Shown here: positions 24,150-32,977 of the stretch, one piece after another
Layout: every line of letters starts with the position of its first letter
Numbering within the stretch: the stretch's first letter is position 1
NCBI RefSeq assembly: GCF_009801115.1
Contig: NZ_VTOL01000014.1
Coordinates: 62,001 to 126,000 of the forward strand
Direction: 5' to 3'
DNA: 64,000 nt
Source of the DNA: Dyadobacter sp. 3J3
Lineage (GTDB): Bacteria; Bacteroidota; Bacteroidia; Cytophagales; Spirosomataceae
Notes under the pieces: model-generated
Database searches by the model: none
Told to the model about the DNA's origin: nothing
The model's input: only the letters and a program-made list of their open reading frames with translations
Made by a program: the position numbers and the translations under genes

Positions 24150-26903
24150 ATGAAAAAGTGGTATTTTATTGGTTTGGGTGTGACGGTGGTTTTGTTATCA
24201 TCTTTCTCATGGTCGGGATTCTTCGACCATCAGGTGGATTATAATGAGGAGGTAAAACCAGTATTGAATAAAAACTGCATGGGCTGTCATGGCGGCGTGA
24301 AGCAGGCTGGCGAGGTAAGTTTTTTGTTTGAACATGAAATGCTGGAACCCGGGAAATCCGGTAAAATTCCTGTGCTACGCGGTGATGCGGATGCAAGCGA
24401 AATGATACGCCGGATTTTGTCAGATGATCCCGATGAAAGAATGCCCAAAGGTGGTGCGCATTTGAAAGAAGAGGATATTAAAATCCTGAAAAAATGGATC
24501 AATCAAGGTGCAAAATGGGAAACGCATTGGGCCTATAAAAGAATTGAAAAACCGGAAGTCCCGTCGAATAAAAATCTCTGGAATCTTTTTGGTTTGATTA
24601 ATACCGGAAATGTGAATTGGCCTAAAAATGAGGTCGATGAATTTGTTCTTCAAAAATTAAAACAGGAAAAACTTTCACCTTCTCCCCAAGCTGATAAAGC
24701 GACATTGATCCGCCGTTTAAGTCTGGATTTAACCGGTTTGCCTCCCACGGAACAAGAAGTGGCTGATTTTGAAAAAGATACTTCTCCTAATGCTTACGAA
24801 AAAGTTGTCGACCGGTTATTGAAATCTCCTTCTTATGGTGAACGCTGGACTTCCATGTGGATGGATCTGGCGCGTTATGCGGATACCAAAGGTTATGAGA
24901 GTGACGGTGGCAGAAATATCTGGCGTTACCGGGATTATGTGGTGAAATCTTTCAATGCAGATAAACCTTTCGATCAATTTACGATTGAGCAGTTGGCCGG
25001 GGATTTGATGCCGGAAAAGAAAACCGGAATGCCGTCTGATGAAAATATGATTGCCACGGCTTTTCACCGGAACACCATGATCAATAATGAAGGCGGAACC
25101 GACGATGAAGAATTTCGGGTAGCCGCACAGATTGATCGTGTTAACACAACCTGGGAAGTTTGGCAGGGCACAACCTTCGCCTGCATTCAATGCCATAGCC
25201 ATCCATATGACCCGATTCCGCATGAGGATTATTACAAATACATGGCGTTTTTCAACAATTCCCGTGATGAAGATGTTTGGGATGAATGGCCAAAACTTCG
25301 TTTTTACAAAGGCGAAGATTCTGCACGCGTTGAAAAAGTAAAATCGTGGATTAATAAATATAATCCGAAGGAGACGCAGAAATTTACACAGTTTATGCGT
25401 GTAATGGAGCCGAAAATTAATGCGCATAGTATAGTAAAAGGCGACGAATCAACAGTTTTGTTGATTTCGTACTATGGTGTCAAGGATAAGGGAAATGCAA
25501 AAATCCCAAATGTAGATTTGACTGGTGCAGGCAGTTTGGTGATGAATATTTCTACCAAAGCGGAAAATGCGGTGATGACTTTCCATTTGGACAAAATCGA
25601 TGGACCGGTTATTTCCAAACTAAATGTTCCAACCAGAGATACTGTTTTGGTTACACCAATTCCCAAGATTTCCGGAAAACACGATATTTTTCTGAAACTG
25701 AAAAGTCCCAAAAATCCGACTGAATGGGTGAGGATTACATGGCTTGCTTTTCAGGAAGCTTTGCCGGGAGCTGGTGAACCGGAATATCCGGAAATTCTGA
25801 AAGATTATTCAACAATTTTGACCAAGTCAACGGAAAGTATGCCGGTGGTTTGGGAAGGAACAGGCGATTTTGCCCGGAAAACCAATGTTTTTATAAGAGG
25901 AAACTGGTCGGTAAAAGGTGCAGAAGTAAAACCGGATGTTCCAAAATTACTTGCACCGATGCCAAAGGAATATCCTAAAAATCGGATTGGATTGGCTAAG
26001 TGGATTGTTAGTCGGGAGAATGCTTTAACTTCAAGAGTTATCGTAAACCGTTTTTGGGAGCAGTTATTTGGTAGAGGAATTGTAGAAACGGTAGAAGATT
26101 TTGGCTCTCAGGGCGCTGAACCCTCGCATCCGGAACTCCTCGACTGGCTCGCTGTGAATTTCATGGAGGAAGATCATTGGAGCGTTAAAAAACTGTTGAA
26201 AACGATGGTTATGTCCGCGACGTATCAGCAAAGTTCAAAATCTGATAAAGGCAGACAAGAACAGGATCCCTATAACCGGTTTATTTCAAGAGGTCCAAGA
26301 GTACGCCTGAGCGCGGAACAGGTTCGTGACCAAGCAATGGCAGCAAGCGGATTGCTTTCGTCAAAGATGTACGGTCCGAGCGTAATGCCTCCACAGCCGG
26401 AAGGTATCTGGTCGTCACCTTACAGTGGCGAAAGCTGGAAAGTGAGTGAAGGGGAAGATAAACATCGGAGAGCAGTTTATACGTATTGGAAACGCACAGC
26501 ACCCTATCCTTCCATGACCACATTCGATGCGCCAAGCCGTGAATTTTGCCAGTCGAGAAGAATCCTGACGAATACGCCTTTACAGGCTTTGGTAACTTTA
26601 AATGATCCTGTATATCTGGAAGCAGCAGAAAAACTGGCAACCACCATGCAAAAACGTGGAAAAACACCGGAAGAGCAACTTCGGGAAGGGTACAGACTTT
26701 TAACTTTCCAGCCTATCAACGATAAAAGTTTAAAGGTTTTGGTAAAAATATATGGTGATGCGTTGAAATCTTATCGGGCCAAACCGTCTGATGTGGATAG
26801 CATTCTGGTTTACGGAAAAGAAAGAAAATCACCGGAATTGGCTGCTTTGACGATTTCTGCCAACGTAATGCTGAATCTGGATAATGTGGTGACAAAAGAA
26901 TAA
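24150..26903 (+). CDS. PSD1/DUF1549-domain protein with planctomycete-type cytochrome c
   Basis: 917 residues, exported. Order: signal anchor (5-22), cytochrome-like PSCyt1 domain with haem motif CMGCH (about 44-48), DUF1549/PSCyt2 domain (RLSLDLTGLPPTEQEVADF at about 190-208, PSYGERW..MWMDLARYADT), a second haem-type motif CIQCHSHPYDP (about 349), a beta-rich middle, then the DUF1553/PSD1 domain (VSRENALTSRVIVNRFWEQLFGRGIVET, and TNTPLQALVTLND near the C-terminus). These proteins are always paired with DUF1501 proteins, as here 38 bp downstream. They are common in Planctomycetes and some Bacteroidota; a role in sugar oxidation is suspected but unproven. Confidence 0.9.
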   Translation: MKKWYFIGLGVTVVLLSSFSWSGFFDHQVDYNEEVKPVLNKNCMGCHGGVKQAGEVSFLFEHEMLEPGKSGKIPVLRGDADASEMIRRILSDDPDERMPKGGAHLKEEDIKILKKWINQGAKWETHWAYKRIEKPEVPSNKNLWNLFGLINTGNVNWPKNEVDEFVLQKLKQEKLSPSPQADKATLIRRLSLDLTGLPPTEQEVADFEKDTSPNAYEKVVDRLLKSPSYGERWTSMWMDLARYADTKGYESDGGRNIWRYRDYVVKSFNADKPFDQFTIEQLAGDLMPEKKTGMPSDENMIATAFHRNTMINNEGGTDDEEFRVAAQIDRVNTTWEVWQGTTFACIQCHSHPYDPIPHEDYYKYMAFFNNSRDEDVWDEWPKLRFYKGEDSARVEKVKSWINKYNPKETQKFTQFMRVMEPKINAHSIVKGDESTVLLISYYGVKDKGNAKIPNVDLTGAGSLVMNISTKAENAVMTFHLDKIDGPVISKLNVPTRDTVLVTPIPKISGKHDIFLKLKSPKNPTEWVRITWLAFQEALPGAGEPEYPEILKDYSTILTKSTESMPVVWEGTGDFARKTNVFIRGNWSVKGAEVKPDVPKLLAPMPKEYPKNRIGLAKWIVSRENALTSRVIVNRFWEQLFGRGIVETVEDFGSQGAEPSHPELLDWLAVNFMEEDHWSVKKLLKTMVMSATYQQSSKSDKGRQEQDPYNRFISRGPRVRLSAEQVRDQAMAASGLLSSKMYGPSVMPPQPEGIWSSPYSGESWKVSEGEDKHRRAVYTYWKRTAPYPSMTTFDAPSREFCQSRRILTNTPLQALVTLNDPVYLEAAEKLATTMQKRGKTPEEQLREGYRLLTFQPINDKSLKVLVKIYGDALKSYRAKPSDVDSILVYGKERKSPELAALTISANVMLNLDNVVTKE

Positions 26904-26941
26904 CCGGAGAAATTTCTCTGATTCTAATACTGATTACAGAT

Positions 26942-28417
26942 ATGGAAAAGTTATTGAAAGAATTACAACATGCTGATCTGCATGGTCAAACGAGGCGGCA
27001 TTTTTTGCAATCTGCGGGATTTGGCCTTGGTGCTTTGGGACTTGGATCATTGTTGGGATCTTGTAGCAATTCGAATGCAGAAACGGGCGTAGCGGCTGAG
27101 GCAATGGGAGCGAAGATCCCGCAATTTGCTCCGAAAGCCAAGCGGGTTATTTATATCCACATGGCAGGTGCACCTTCGCAGCTGGAATTGTTTGATTACA
27201 AACCTGAGCTGGAAAAATATCATGGAAAAGATTGTCCGGCTGAATTTCTGGAAGGAAAGAAATTTGCCTTTATCCAGGGTGTTCCCAAAATGTTGGGACC
27301 GCAGGGAAAGTTTAACCAGTATGGACAATCCGGTGCCTGGATGTCTGACTATATTCCTTATTTACAAACGGTTGCCGATGAAATCACTTTCATCAAATCC
27401 ATGCACACAGATCAGTTTAACCACGCTCCCGCGCAGTTATTATTGCATACGGGAAGTGCACGGTTAGGTCGCCCGAGTTTGGGTGCCTGGTCGGTTTATG
27501 GCTTAGGTTCAGAAAATCAGAATTTGCCCGGATTTATCGTGCTTGCTTCGGGTGGAAGGCAGCCGGATGCGGGAAAAAGTGTTTACGGTAGCGGCTTTCT
27601 GCCATCAGTCTATCAGGGCGTACAATGCAGAACGGGTGGAGATCCGGTTTTATATGTGACGGATCCGAATGGTATGAACAGGAATATGCGGAAACAGACT
27701 ATTGAAGCGATTAATGAGATTAATAAACAAACCTACGATGATGTAAAAGATCCGGAAATATTAACCCGGATCAGTCAGTATGAAATGGCGTTCCGGATGC
27801 AAATGTCTGTGCCTGAGGTAATGGATGTTTCCAGGGAACCTCAGTTTATTCTGGATATGTATGGTGTGAAACCGGGTGAAGGAACCTTTGCTATGAATTG
27901 TCTTTTGGCAAGAAAACTGGTTGAAAATGATGTACGGTTTGTACAACTTTTTGACTGGGGCTGGGACGGCCACGGTACTACGGCAGGCGATAATGTGGAA
28001 GGAGGATTAAGAAATAAATGCAGGCTTTCGGACAAACCTGTTGCTGCCTTAATTCAGGATTTAAAAATGCGTGGTTTGCTGGATGAAACTTTAATTATCT
28101 GGGGAGCAGAATTTGGCAGGACGCCTATGCAGGAAAACAGAAACGGCGTTGTAATGCCTTATATGGGTCGCGATCATCACCTCGAAGCTTTCACTATGTG
28201 GATGGCTGGCGGTGGTGTCAAAAAAGGATATACACATGGTGAAACGGACGAACTGGGCTATTACGGTGTAAAAGATCGTGTTCATGTGCATGACTTACAG
28301 GCTACGATTTTGCATCTGATGGGCTTTGACCATGAAAAATTCACCTATCCATTCCAGGGAAGAAATTTTAGATTAACTGATACAGAAGGGAAAGTGGTAA
28401 AAAATATTATTGCTTAA
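26942..28417 (+). CDS. DUF1501 protein, Tat-exported lipoprotein-like
   Basis: 491 residues. The N-terminus has a twin-arginine signal (RRHFLQSAGFGLGALGLG at 19-36) followed by SLLGSC, a lipobox, so it is probably a Tat-dependent lipoprotein. The DUF1501 body belongs to the alkaline-phosphatase/sulfatase-like superfamily: VIYIHMAGAPSQLELFDYKP (about 69-88), DQFNHAPAQLLLHTG, DWGWDGHGTT, IIWGAEFGRTPMQ and GRDHH at the end. The pairing with the upstream PSD1 cytochrome is standard. Its substrate is not known. Confidence 0.9.
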   Translation: MEKLLKELQHADLHGQTRRHFLQSAGFGLGALGLGSLLGSCSNSNAETGVAAEAMGAKIPQFAPKAKRVIYIHMAGAPSQLELFDYKPELEKYHGKDCPAEFLEGKKFAFIQGVPKMLGPQGKFNQYGQSGAWMSDYIPYLQTVADEITFIKSMHTDQFNHAPAQLLLHTGSARLGRPSLGAWSVYGLGSENQNLPGFIVLASGGRQPDAGKSVYGSGFLPSVYQGVQCRTGGDPVLYVTDPNGMNRNMRKQTIEAINEINKQTYDDVKDPEILTRISQYEMAFRMQMSVPEVMDVSREPQFILDMYGVKPGEGTFAMNCLLARKLVENDVRFVQLFDWGWDGHGTTAGDNVEGGLRNKCRLSDKPVAALIQDLKMRGLLDETLIIWGAEFGRTPMQENRNGVVMPYMGRDHHLEAFTMWMAGGGVKKGYTHGETDELGYYGVKDRVHVHDLQATILHLMGFDHEKFTYPFQGRNFRLTDTEGKVVKNIIA

Positions 28418-28470
28418 CAGGATATGATTGGTCAATCGTCGTCTTAATCCTGAAATCAAACATTAATCCA

Positions 28471-28791
28471 ATGCCAAATGATACCGTGCTTGCTTTTCGC
28501 ATGCAATTGAACAAGGGAAACGAAGCAGAATACAAAAAAAGACACGATGAAATCTGGCCGGAATTGGCTGAACTTTTGAAAAACGCTGGAATTCAGGAAT
28601 ATTATATTTTTCTGGACGAGGTTACGCTGGCACTTTTTGCTTTTCAAAAACTTTCACCAGATGCGGATACTTCCGGATTATCCTCGCTTCCGATCATGAA
28701 AAAATGGTGGGATCATATGGCTGATCTGATGGAAGTTAATGCAGATAATTCACCAAAAGTTGTCGCCTGCCCGGAAGTTTTCCGGTTATAG
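28471..28791 (+). CDS. rhaM: L-rhamnose mutarotase
   Basis: 106 residues, interconverting alpha and beta anomers of L-rhamnose. FRMQLNKGNEAEYKKRHDEIWPELAELLKNAGI (two parts of the family pattern, with the catalytic His in KKRHDEIWPEL at about 24-34), YYIFLDE and a C-terminal MKKWWDHMADLMEVN match the family. Length is the usual 104-110. No rhamnose isomerase or kinase is in the window. It sits in one direction with the PSD1/DUF1501 pair and the DUF2231 protein, so it is probably part of that transcription unit. Confidence 0.93.
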   Translation: MPNDTVLAFRMQLNKGNEAEYKKRHDEIWPELAELLKNAGIQEYYIFLDEVTLALFAFQKLSPDADTSGLSSLPIMKKWWDHMADLMEVNADNSPKVVACPEVFRL

Positions 28792-28816
28792 TTATTTCAT
28801 CGTTATAGTTTTTTCT

Positions 28817-30298
28817 ATGTTAATCCTCCTTCAGGCCTCAGACTGGACTTATTTTATTGGGCGTTTTCATCCGGTCCTGGTGCATTTACCGATTGGGTTT
28901 TTGCTGATTGCCGGACTCCTGGAAATTGGCAGGCGAACAGGGAAAATTTCGGTAAACGATTCTACAATTACTTTTATTCTGTTTTGGTCTGCTGTTGGCG
29001 CCACATTGGCTTGTATTGCCGGATACCTTTTGTCGCTCGGCGGAGGATATGATGAGGAATTATTGAGTGATCATAAATGGAAGGGAATTGGTGTCGCCGT
29101 TTTTGCCTGGATCGCCTGGTTATTTAAGTCGGGTAAAATTTCGGTCGGTTCAGCGGTTTATTTACCTGCGCTGGGTCTTTCTACACTTTTGACCTTTACA
29201 GCTGGTCATGATGGGGGTTCGCTTACGCATGGAGATGGCTATTTGACTCAATATACGCCCGAACCATTCCGATCTATCGCTGGAATTCCTCCACGTACGG
29301 AGGAAAAAACAGAAATGAAACCAATTACCGATATTAATCAGGCGGTGGTTTACAAAGATATTGTCCAGCCAATTTTAGAAATGCGGTGCGTGCAATGCCA
29401 TAATGCCAACAAGCAAAAGGGTGGATTACGTATGGATAATTTGGCTATGCTGCTGAAAGGTGGAGAAGACGGCCCGGTTTTCGTTTCCGGCAAAGCACTG
29501 GAAAGTGCCATGATCAAGCGTTGTCTGCTTCCTGAAACGGACGATGACCATATGCCCCCCAAAGGCAAACCGCAGCTTTCAGAATCACAAATTACTTTAC
29601 TGAGCTGGTGGATTGAACAGGGAGTATCAGCCGATAAAAAAGTATCGGATCTGAAAATTTCCGAACAGGTTAAACCTGCTCTTGCTTCGTTGACTTCGGG
29701 TTCGGAAGGCAAAAACGCACAGCAAGTTGACTCTCCTGTTTTAAGTTTGCAGGTTCCGGTACCAAATGAAAAATCGGTTGCGGCTATTAAAAAGGCAGGA
29801 CTTATCGTTATGCCAATTTCTCACGATAAAAATCTGCTGGAAGTAAGTGCAGTAAATGCGTCCGGTTTTGGAGATGGGCAAATCAATTTATTCTCTCCTC
29901 TTTCGGAGCAAATTATTTGGCTTAAACTGGGCGGTACCAAGGTGACGGATGCAGCTACCAAAGAAATCGGCAAACTCAAAAACCTGAATAAACTCCATTT
30001 AGAATATACGGCTGTGACGGATGAGGGTTTAACGTCGCTGAAAGATTTGCAATATCTGGAATATATCAATTTGGTTGGTACTAAAATTACCGATGCCGGC
30101 TTGAAGAATCTCGCGTCATCTAAAAGTCTTAAAAATATTTATATATGGAAATCTGCGGTGACGGAAAATGGTGTTGCCGAAGTGCAAAAATTACATCCGG
30201 ATCTGCATATTGTAAATGGGTTTAATGAGGCAAAAGTTGCTGAGTTTCTCAAGGCCGGAGATACGAATACGAAAGAAGAAAAGCCAAGGATTCAATAG
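28817..30298 (+). CDS. membrane protein: DUF2231-like, cytochrome c-type haem domain and leucine-rich repeats
   Basis: About 493 residues from the ATG at 28817, just past the rhaM stop; an ATG at 28739 inside rhaM is also in frame. The N-terminus has four hydrophobic helices beginning WTYFIGRFHPVLVHLPIGFLLIAG (two short parts), the DUF2231 pattern. A haem-binding planctomycete-type domain follows with RCVQCH (about residue 195) and DDDHMPPKGKPQLSESQI. The C-terminal 110 residues hold three to four leucine-rich repeats of the form LxxTxVTDxGLxxLxxL. It is likely a membrane-anchored electron-transfer partner of the upstream PSD1/DUF1501 pair. Confidence 0.87.
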   Translation: MLILLQASDWTYFIGRFHPVLVHLPIGFLLIAGLLEIGRRTGKISVNDSTITFILFWSAVGATLACIAGYLLSLGGGYDEELLSDHKWKGIGVAVFAWIAWLFKSGKISVGSAVYLPALGLSTLLTFTAGHDGGSLTHGDGYLTQYTPEPFRSIAGIPPRTEEKTEMKPITDINQAVVYKDIVQPILEMRCVQCHNANKQKGGLRMDNLAMLLKGGEDGPVFVSGKALESAMIKRCLLPETDDDHMPPKGKPQLSESQITLLSWWIEQGVSADKKVSDLKISEQVKPALASLTSGSEGKNAQQVDSPVLSLQVPVPNEKSVAAIKKAGLIVMPISHDKNLLEVSAVNASGFGDGQINLFSPLSEQIIWLKLGGTKVTDAATKEIGKLKNLNKLHLEYTAVTDEGLTSLKDLQYLEYINLVGTKITDAGLKNLASSKSLKNIYIWKSAVTENGVAEVQKLHPDLHIVNGFNEAKVAEFLKAGDTNTKEEKPRIQ

Positions 30299-30323
30299 TC
30301 AATTTAAGAAATTTGGACATTTA

Positions 30324-30410
30324 CAGCAGCAGAGCTGCGAAATATTTGTAGACCATAATATTCTCCTAACTGGTAAGGGTGCAGCGCACCGAAATATTTA
30401 TTAGCTGACA
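30324..30410. repeat. pair of hairpin elements ending in GAAATATTT
   Basis: GCAGCAGAGCTGCGAAATATTTGTAG (30324-30350) and GGTGCAGCGCACCGAAATATTTATTAG (30378-30404) each have a short hairpin (GCAG/CTGC and GGTGC/GCACC) followed by the same CGAAATATTT tail. They are another dispersed intergenic palindrome type, different from those at 21.5 and 35.6 kb. Confidence 0.6.
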
Positions 30411-30460
30411 TTCTGTCAACGGTTTAACACATTTAATTTGTTTTCACAATCAATTACGAA

Positions 30461-31384
30461 ATGAATCGTAGACAATTTGTTAACAACTCAATTGCCGGAT
30501 TAGGCACCTTTGCATCCATTGAAACAATCGCAAAGGAGAACTCGCCCTCATTTGAAAAAGCCAATGCCAATTCTCTGAAAATCCTGGCGACCAATTGGGG
30601 TTACGAGGGAACTGTCGAGGCATTTTGTGCAGCTGCAAAAAAAGAAGGATATGATGGCGCAGAGTTTTGGTGGCCGCAGAATCAGAAGGATCACGACGAG
30701 TTATTTTCAGCATTGAAAAAGCACGATTTGCAGGTGGGATTTCTATGCGGTTCAGGATTAAAAGACTATGCTGCACATCTGGATTTTTTCAAAAAATCAA
30801 TTGATGCAGCTACAACAAAATCAGAAATCAAACCACTTTATATCAATTGTCATAGTGGAAGAGATCATTTCAGTTATGACCAGAATAAAGCATTTATTGA
30901 TCATACAAGCGAAGCTTCGGAGAAAAGTGGGATTTCGATCTATCATGAAACACACCGTGCAAGAATGCTTTTCGCGGCACACATTGCCCGGAATTTTATC
31001 GAGAAAAATCCGAAATTAAGATTGACTCTGGACATTTCCCACTGGTGTAATGTGGCGGAAACCTTATTGGAAGATCAGGAAGAAACGGTTGCACTGGCAC
31101 TTTCCCGGACAGGACATATTCATACACGTATAGGACATTCGGAAGGTCCACAGGTGAATGATCCCCGTGCCCCGGAATGGGAATCTGCGCTAAAAGCACA
31201 TTTAGCGTGGTGGGATGTTGTTGTGGAAAGAAAAATAAAAAGCGGAGAGCAAATTACGTTTTTGACAGAATTTGGTCCTCCGCATTATATGCCAACGGTT
31301 CCGTTCACAAACCAGCCGCTAGCTAATCAATGGGAAATTAATGTTTTTATGATGCATTTGCTGAGAAAGCGTTACAGCAAATAG
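30461..31384 (+). CDS. sugar phosphate isomerase/epimerase-like TIM-barrel protein, exported
   Basis: 307 residues. The N-terminus MNRRQFVNNSIAGLGTFAS is a Tat-type signal. The body is an AP-endonuclease-family-2/xylose isomerase-like TIM barrel: GYDGAEFWWPQ near residue 66, LQVGFLCGSGLKDY, YINCHSGRDHFSYDQ, ISIYHETHRARML, LRLTLDISHWCNVAE and TEFGPPHYM supply the His, Glu and Asp metal ligands expected. The substrate is not known. It follows the DUF2231 protein on the same strand after a hairpin-bearing gap. Its stop abuts the stop of the convergent fRMsr gene. Confidence 0.82.
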   Translation: MNRRQFVNNSIAGLGTFASIETIAKENSPSFEKANANSLKILATNWGYEGTVEAFCAAAKKEGYDGAEFWWPQNQKDHDELFSALKKHDLQVGFLCGSGLKDYAAHLDFFKKSIDAATTKSEIKPLYINCHSGRDHFSYDQNKAFIDHTSEASEKSGISIYHETHRARMLFAAHIARNFIEKNPKLRLTLDISHWCNVAETLLEDQEETVALALSRTGHIHTRIGHSEGPQVNDPRAPEWESALKAHLAWWDVVVERKIKSGEQITFLTEFGPPHYMPTVPFTNQPLANQWEINVFMMHLLRKRYSK

Positions 31385-31870
31385 CTATAATTTTCTTTCC
31401 AAAAGCGTTAAAATGCTTTGAAGACCTTCCGCATCTGTTTCAGAAAAATCATTCAACTGGTCGCTATCAACATCCAGAACCATGGCCACGGTACCGTTTC
31501 TATGGAAAACGGGTAATACGATTTCTGATTTAGAAGCAGAAGCACAGGCGATGTGTCCAGGAAACTGATCTACGTCCGGTACGATAATCGTCTTTTGCTG
31601 GGAATAACTTGCGCCGCAAACGCCTTTGTGGAAAGGAATACGGGTACAGGCAATTGGTCCCTGAAAAGGTCCCAGAACAAGTTGACCTTCTTTCGCTAGA
31701 TAAAAACCGACCCAAAAAAATCCAAAAGCCTCTTTTAAGGCAGCGGAAATATTGGCAAGGTTTGCAGTCAGATCGCTTTCGGTTTCGATCAAACTGTTGA
31801 TTTGCGGTAATAAGGCATCATAAATTTCTTTACGATCCGTTCCGACGGGTATTATTAATTCCTCAGCCAT
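31385..31870 (-). CDS. free methionine-(R)-sulfoxide reductase (GAF domain)
   Basis: 161 residues forming a single GAF domain of the fRMsr type, reducing free Met-R-sulfoxide. The three cysteines of the family are visible in IACTRIPFHKGVCGASY (two) and GHIACASASKSEIVLPV (one). FFWVGFYL and MVLDVDSDQLNDFSETD are also typical. Length matches (150-165). It is a single gene, convergent with the TIM-barrel gene with no gap. Confidence 0.92.
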   Translation of the reverse strand: MAEELIIPVGTDRKEIYDALLPQINSLIETESDLTANLANISAALKEAFGFFWVGFYLAKEGQLVLGPFQGPIACTRIPFHKGVCGASYSQQKTIIVPDVDQFPGHIACASASKSEIVLPVFHRNGTVAMVLDVDSDQLNDFSETDAEGLQSILTLLERKL

Positions 31871-32004
31871 TTCTTAGGATGTACTATTTGATCAGTTGAA
31901 CAGTGATTTCTTTTAAAAAGTTGGATAATAGTGAGTATTTTTTACAAGTCAGACATTATTAATGTGTTATTTAGTGCATTAATATTTCAGTATCAATTGA
32001 ACCA

Positions 32005-32838
32005 ATGAATCACCGCCATATATTGCTGATGGACGGCCCGGATCATAAAGGGCTTATTTATCAGGTAACCCGAATACTTTTTGAGCATAATCAAAACATC
32101 ATCCGTAACGATGAATATGTAAGTCCATCTGCTTATTTTTTCATGCGTACGGAATTCGAGGGAGAAACGGATGCAACCGAATTATTGCAGATTCTTAAAG
32201 AGAAATTACCAGCCGGGATTAACCTTCGTCTTAATCCAAAAAAGAAGAAAGATATCGTTGTGATGGTCACCAAAGAGCATCATTGCCTTGGCGAATTGTT
32301 GCTTCGCTATGCGTTTGACGAGCTGGATGCCAATATTCTGGCTGTGGTTAGTAATTATAACACACTTCAACCGCTGGTCAGTAAATTTGGTATCCCCTTC
32401 CATTTTATCACGCACGAAAATAAAACCCGTGAAGAACATGAAGAGTCAATTCTGAGGACTCTGGATGTTTATAGACCGGAATATCTGGTTCTGGCAAAAT
32501 ATATGCGGATTATCACGCCTGAATTTGTCAACCATTTTCCCGACCGGATTGTCAATATCCATCATTCATTTTTGCCGGCATTTATTGGTGCAAATCCTTA
32601 TCGACAGGCTTACGAACGTGGTGTGAAGATTATCGGGGCGACGGCGCATTTCGTAAACAATGATCTCGATGAAGGCCCGATTATTGCGCAGGACGTCAAA
32701 TCTGTGGATCACAGACAAACGGCTAGTGATATGTCAACTTTGGGAAGAGATACAGAAAAACGGGTTTTAACGTCGGCTTTAAAGCTGGTTTTTAACGACC
32801 GCGTTTTTATTCATAATAACCGGACCATCATTTTATAA
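32005..32838 (+). CDS. purU: formyltetrahydrofolate deformylase
   Basis: 277 residues. PurU hydrolyses 10-formyl-THF to formate and THF, balancing one-carbon pools. An N-terminal ACT domain (HILLMDGPDHKGLIYQVTRILFEHNQNII in two parts, residues 4-34) is followed by the formyltransferase-type catalytic domain. Its key residues are in VNIHHSFLPAFIGANPYRQAYERGVK (Asn, His) and the later DEGPIIAQDV (Asp). Length is standard (about 280). It is monocistronic, with its own terminator. Confidence 0.96.
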   Translation: MNHRHILLMDGPDHKGLIYQVTRILFEHNQNIIRNDEYVSPSAYFFMRTEFEGETDATELLQILKEKLPAGINLRLNPKKKKDIVVMVTKEHHCLGELLLRYAFDELDANILAVVSNYNTLQPLVSKFGIPFHFITHENKTREEHEESILRTLDVYRPEYLVLAKYMRIITPEFVNHFPDRIVNIHHSFLPAFIGANPYRQAYERGVKIIGATAHFVNNDLDEGPIIAQDVKSVDHRQTASDMSTLGRDTEKRVLTSALKLVFNDRVFIHNNRTIIL

Positions 32839-32843
32839 ACAAG

Positions 32844-32879
32844 AAAAAAGCCCTTAGTCAGACTCACCGAGGGCTTTTT
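32844..32879. terminator. terminator after purU
   Basis: AAAAAAGCCCT and AGGGCTTTTT pair around a 15-nt loop. The A and T runs on both sides allow action in both directions, but leuA ends 99 bp away on the other strand. Confidence 0.85.
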
Positions 32880-32977
32880 GTAATCTGATGGATGTTATTG
32901 ATATGTAATGTTACAAAAAAGCATTGTAACATCAAATTCATATTCAGGTAATTATCCAAAATGATGTATGAAAAATA

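Noticed and set aside
32900-32935. Stem ATGTTAC/GTAACAT downstream of leuA as a terminator
   Set aside because: No T run follows it on the minus strand and the stem is short.
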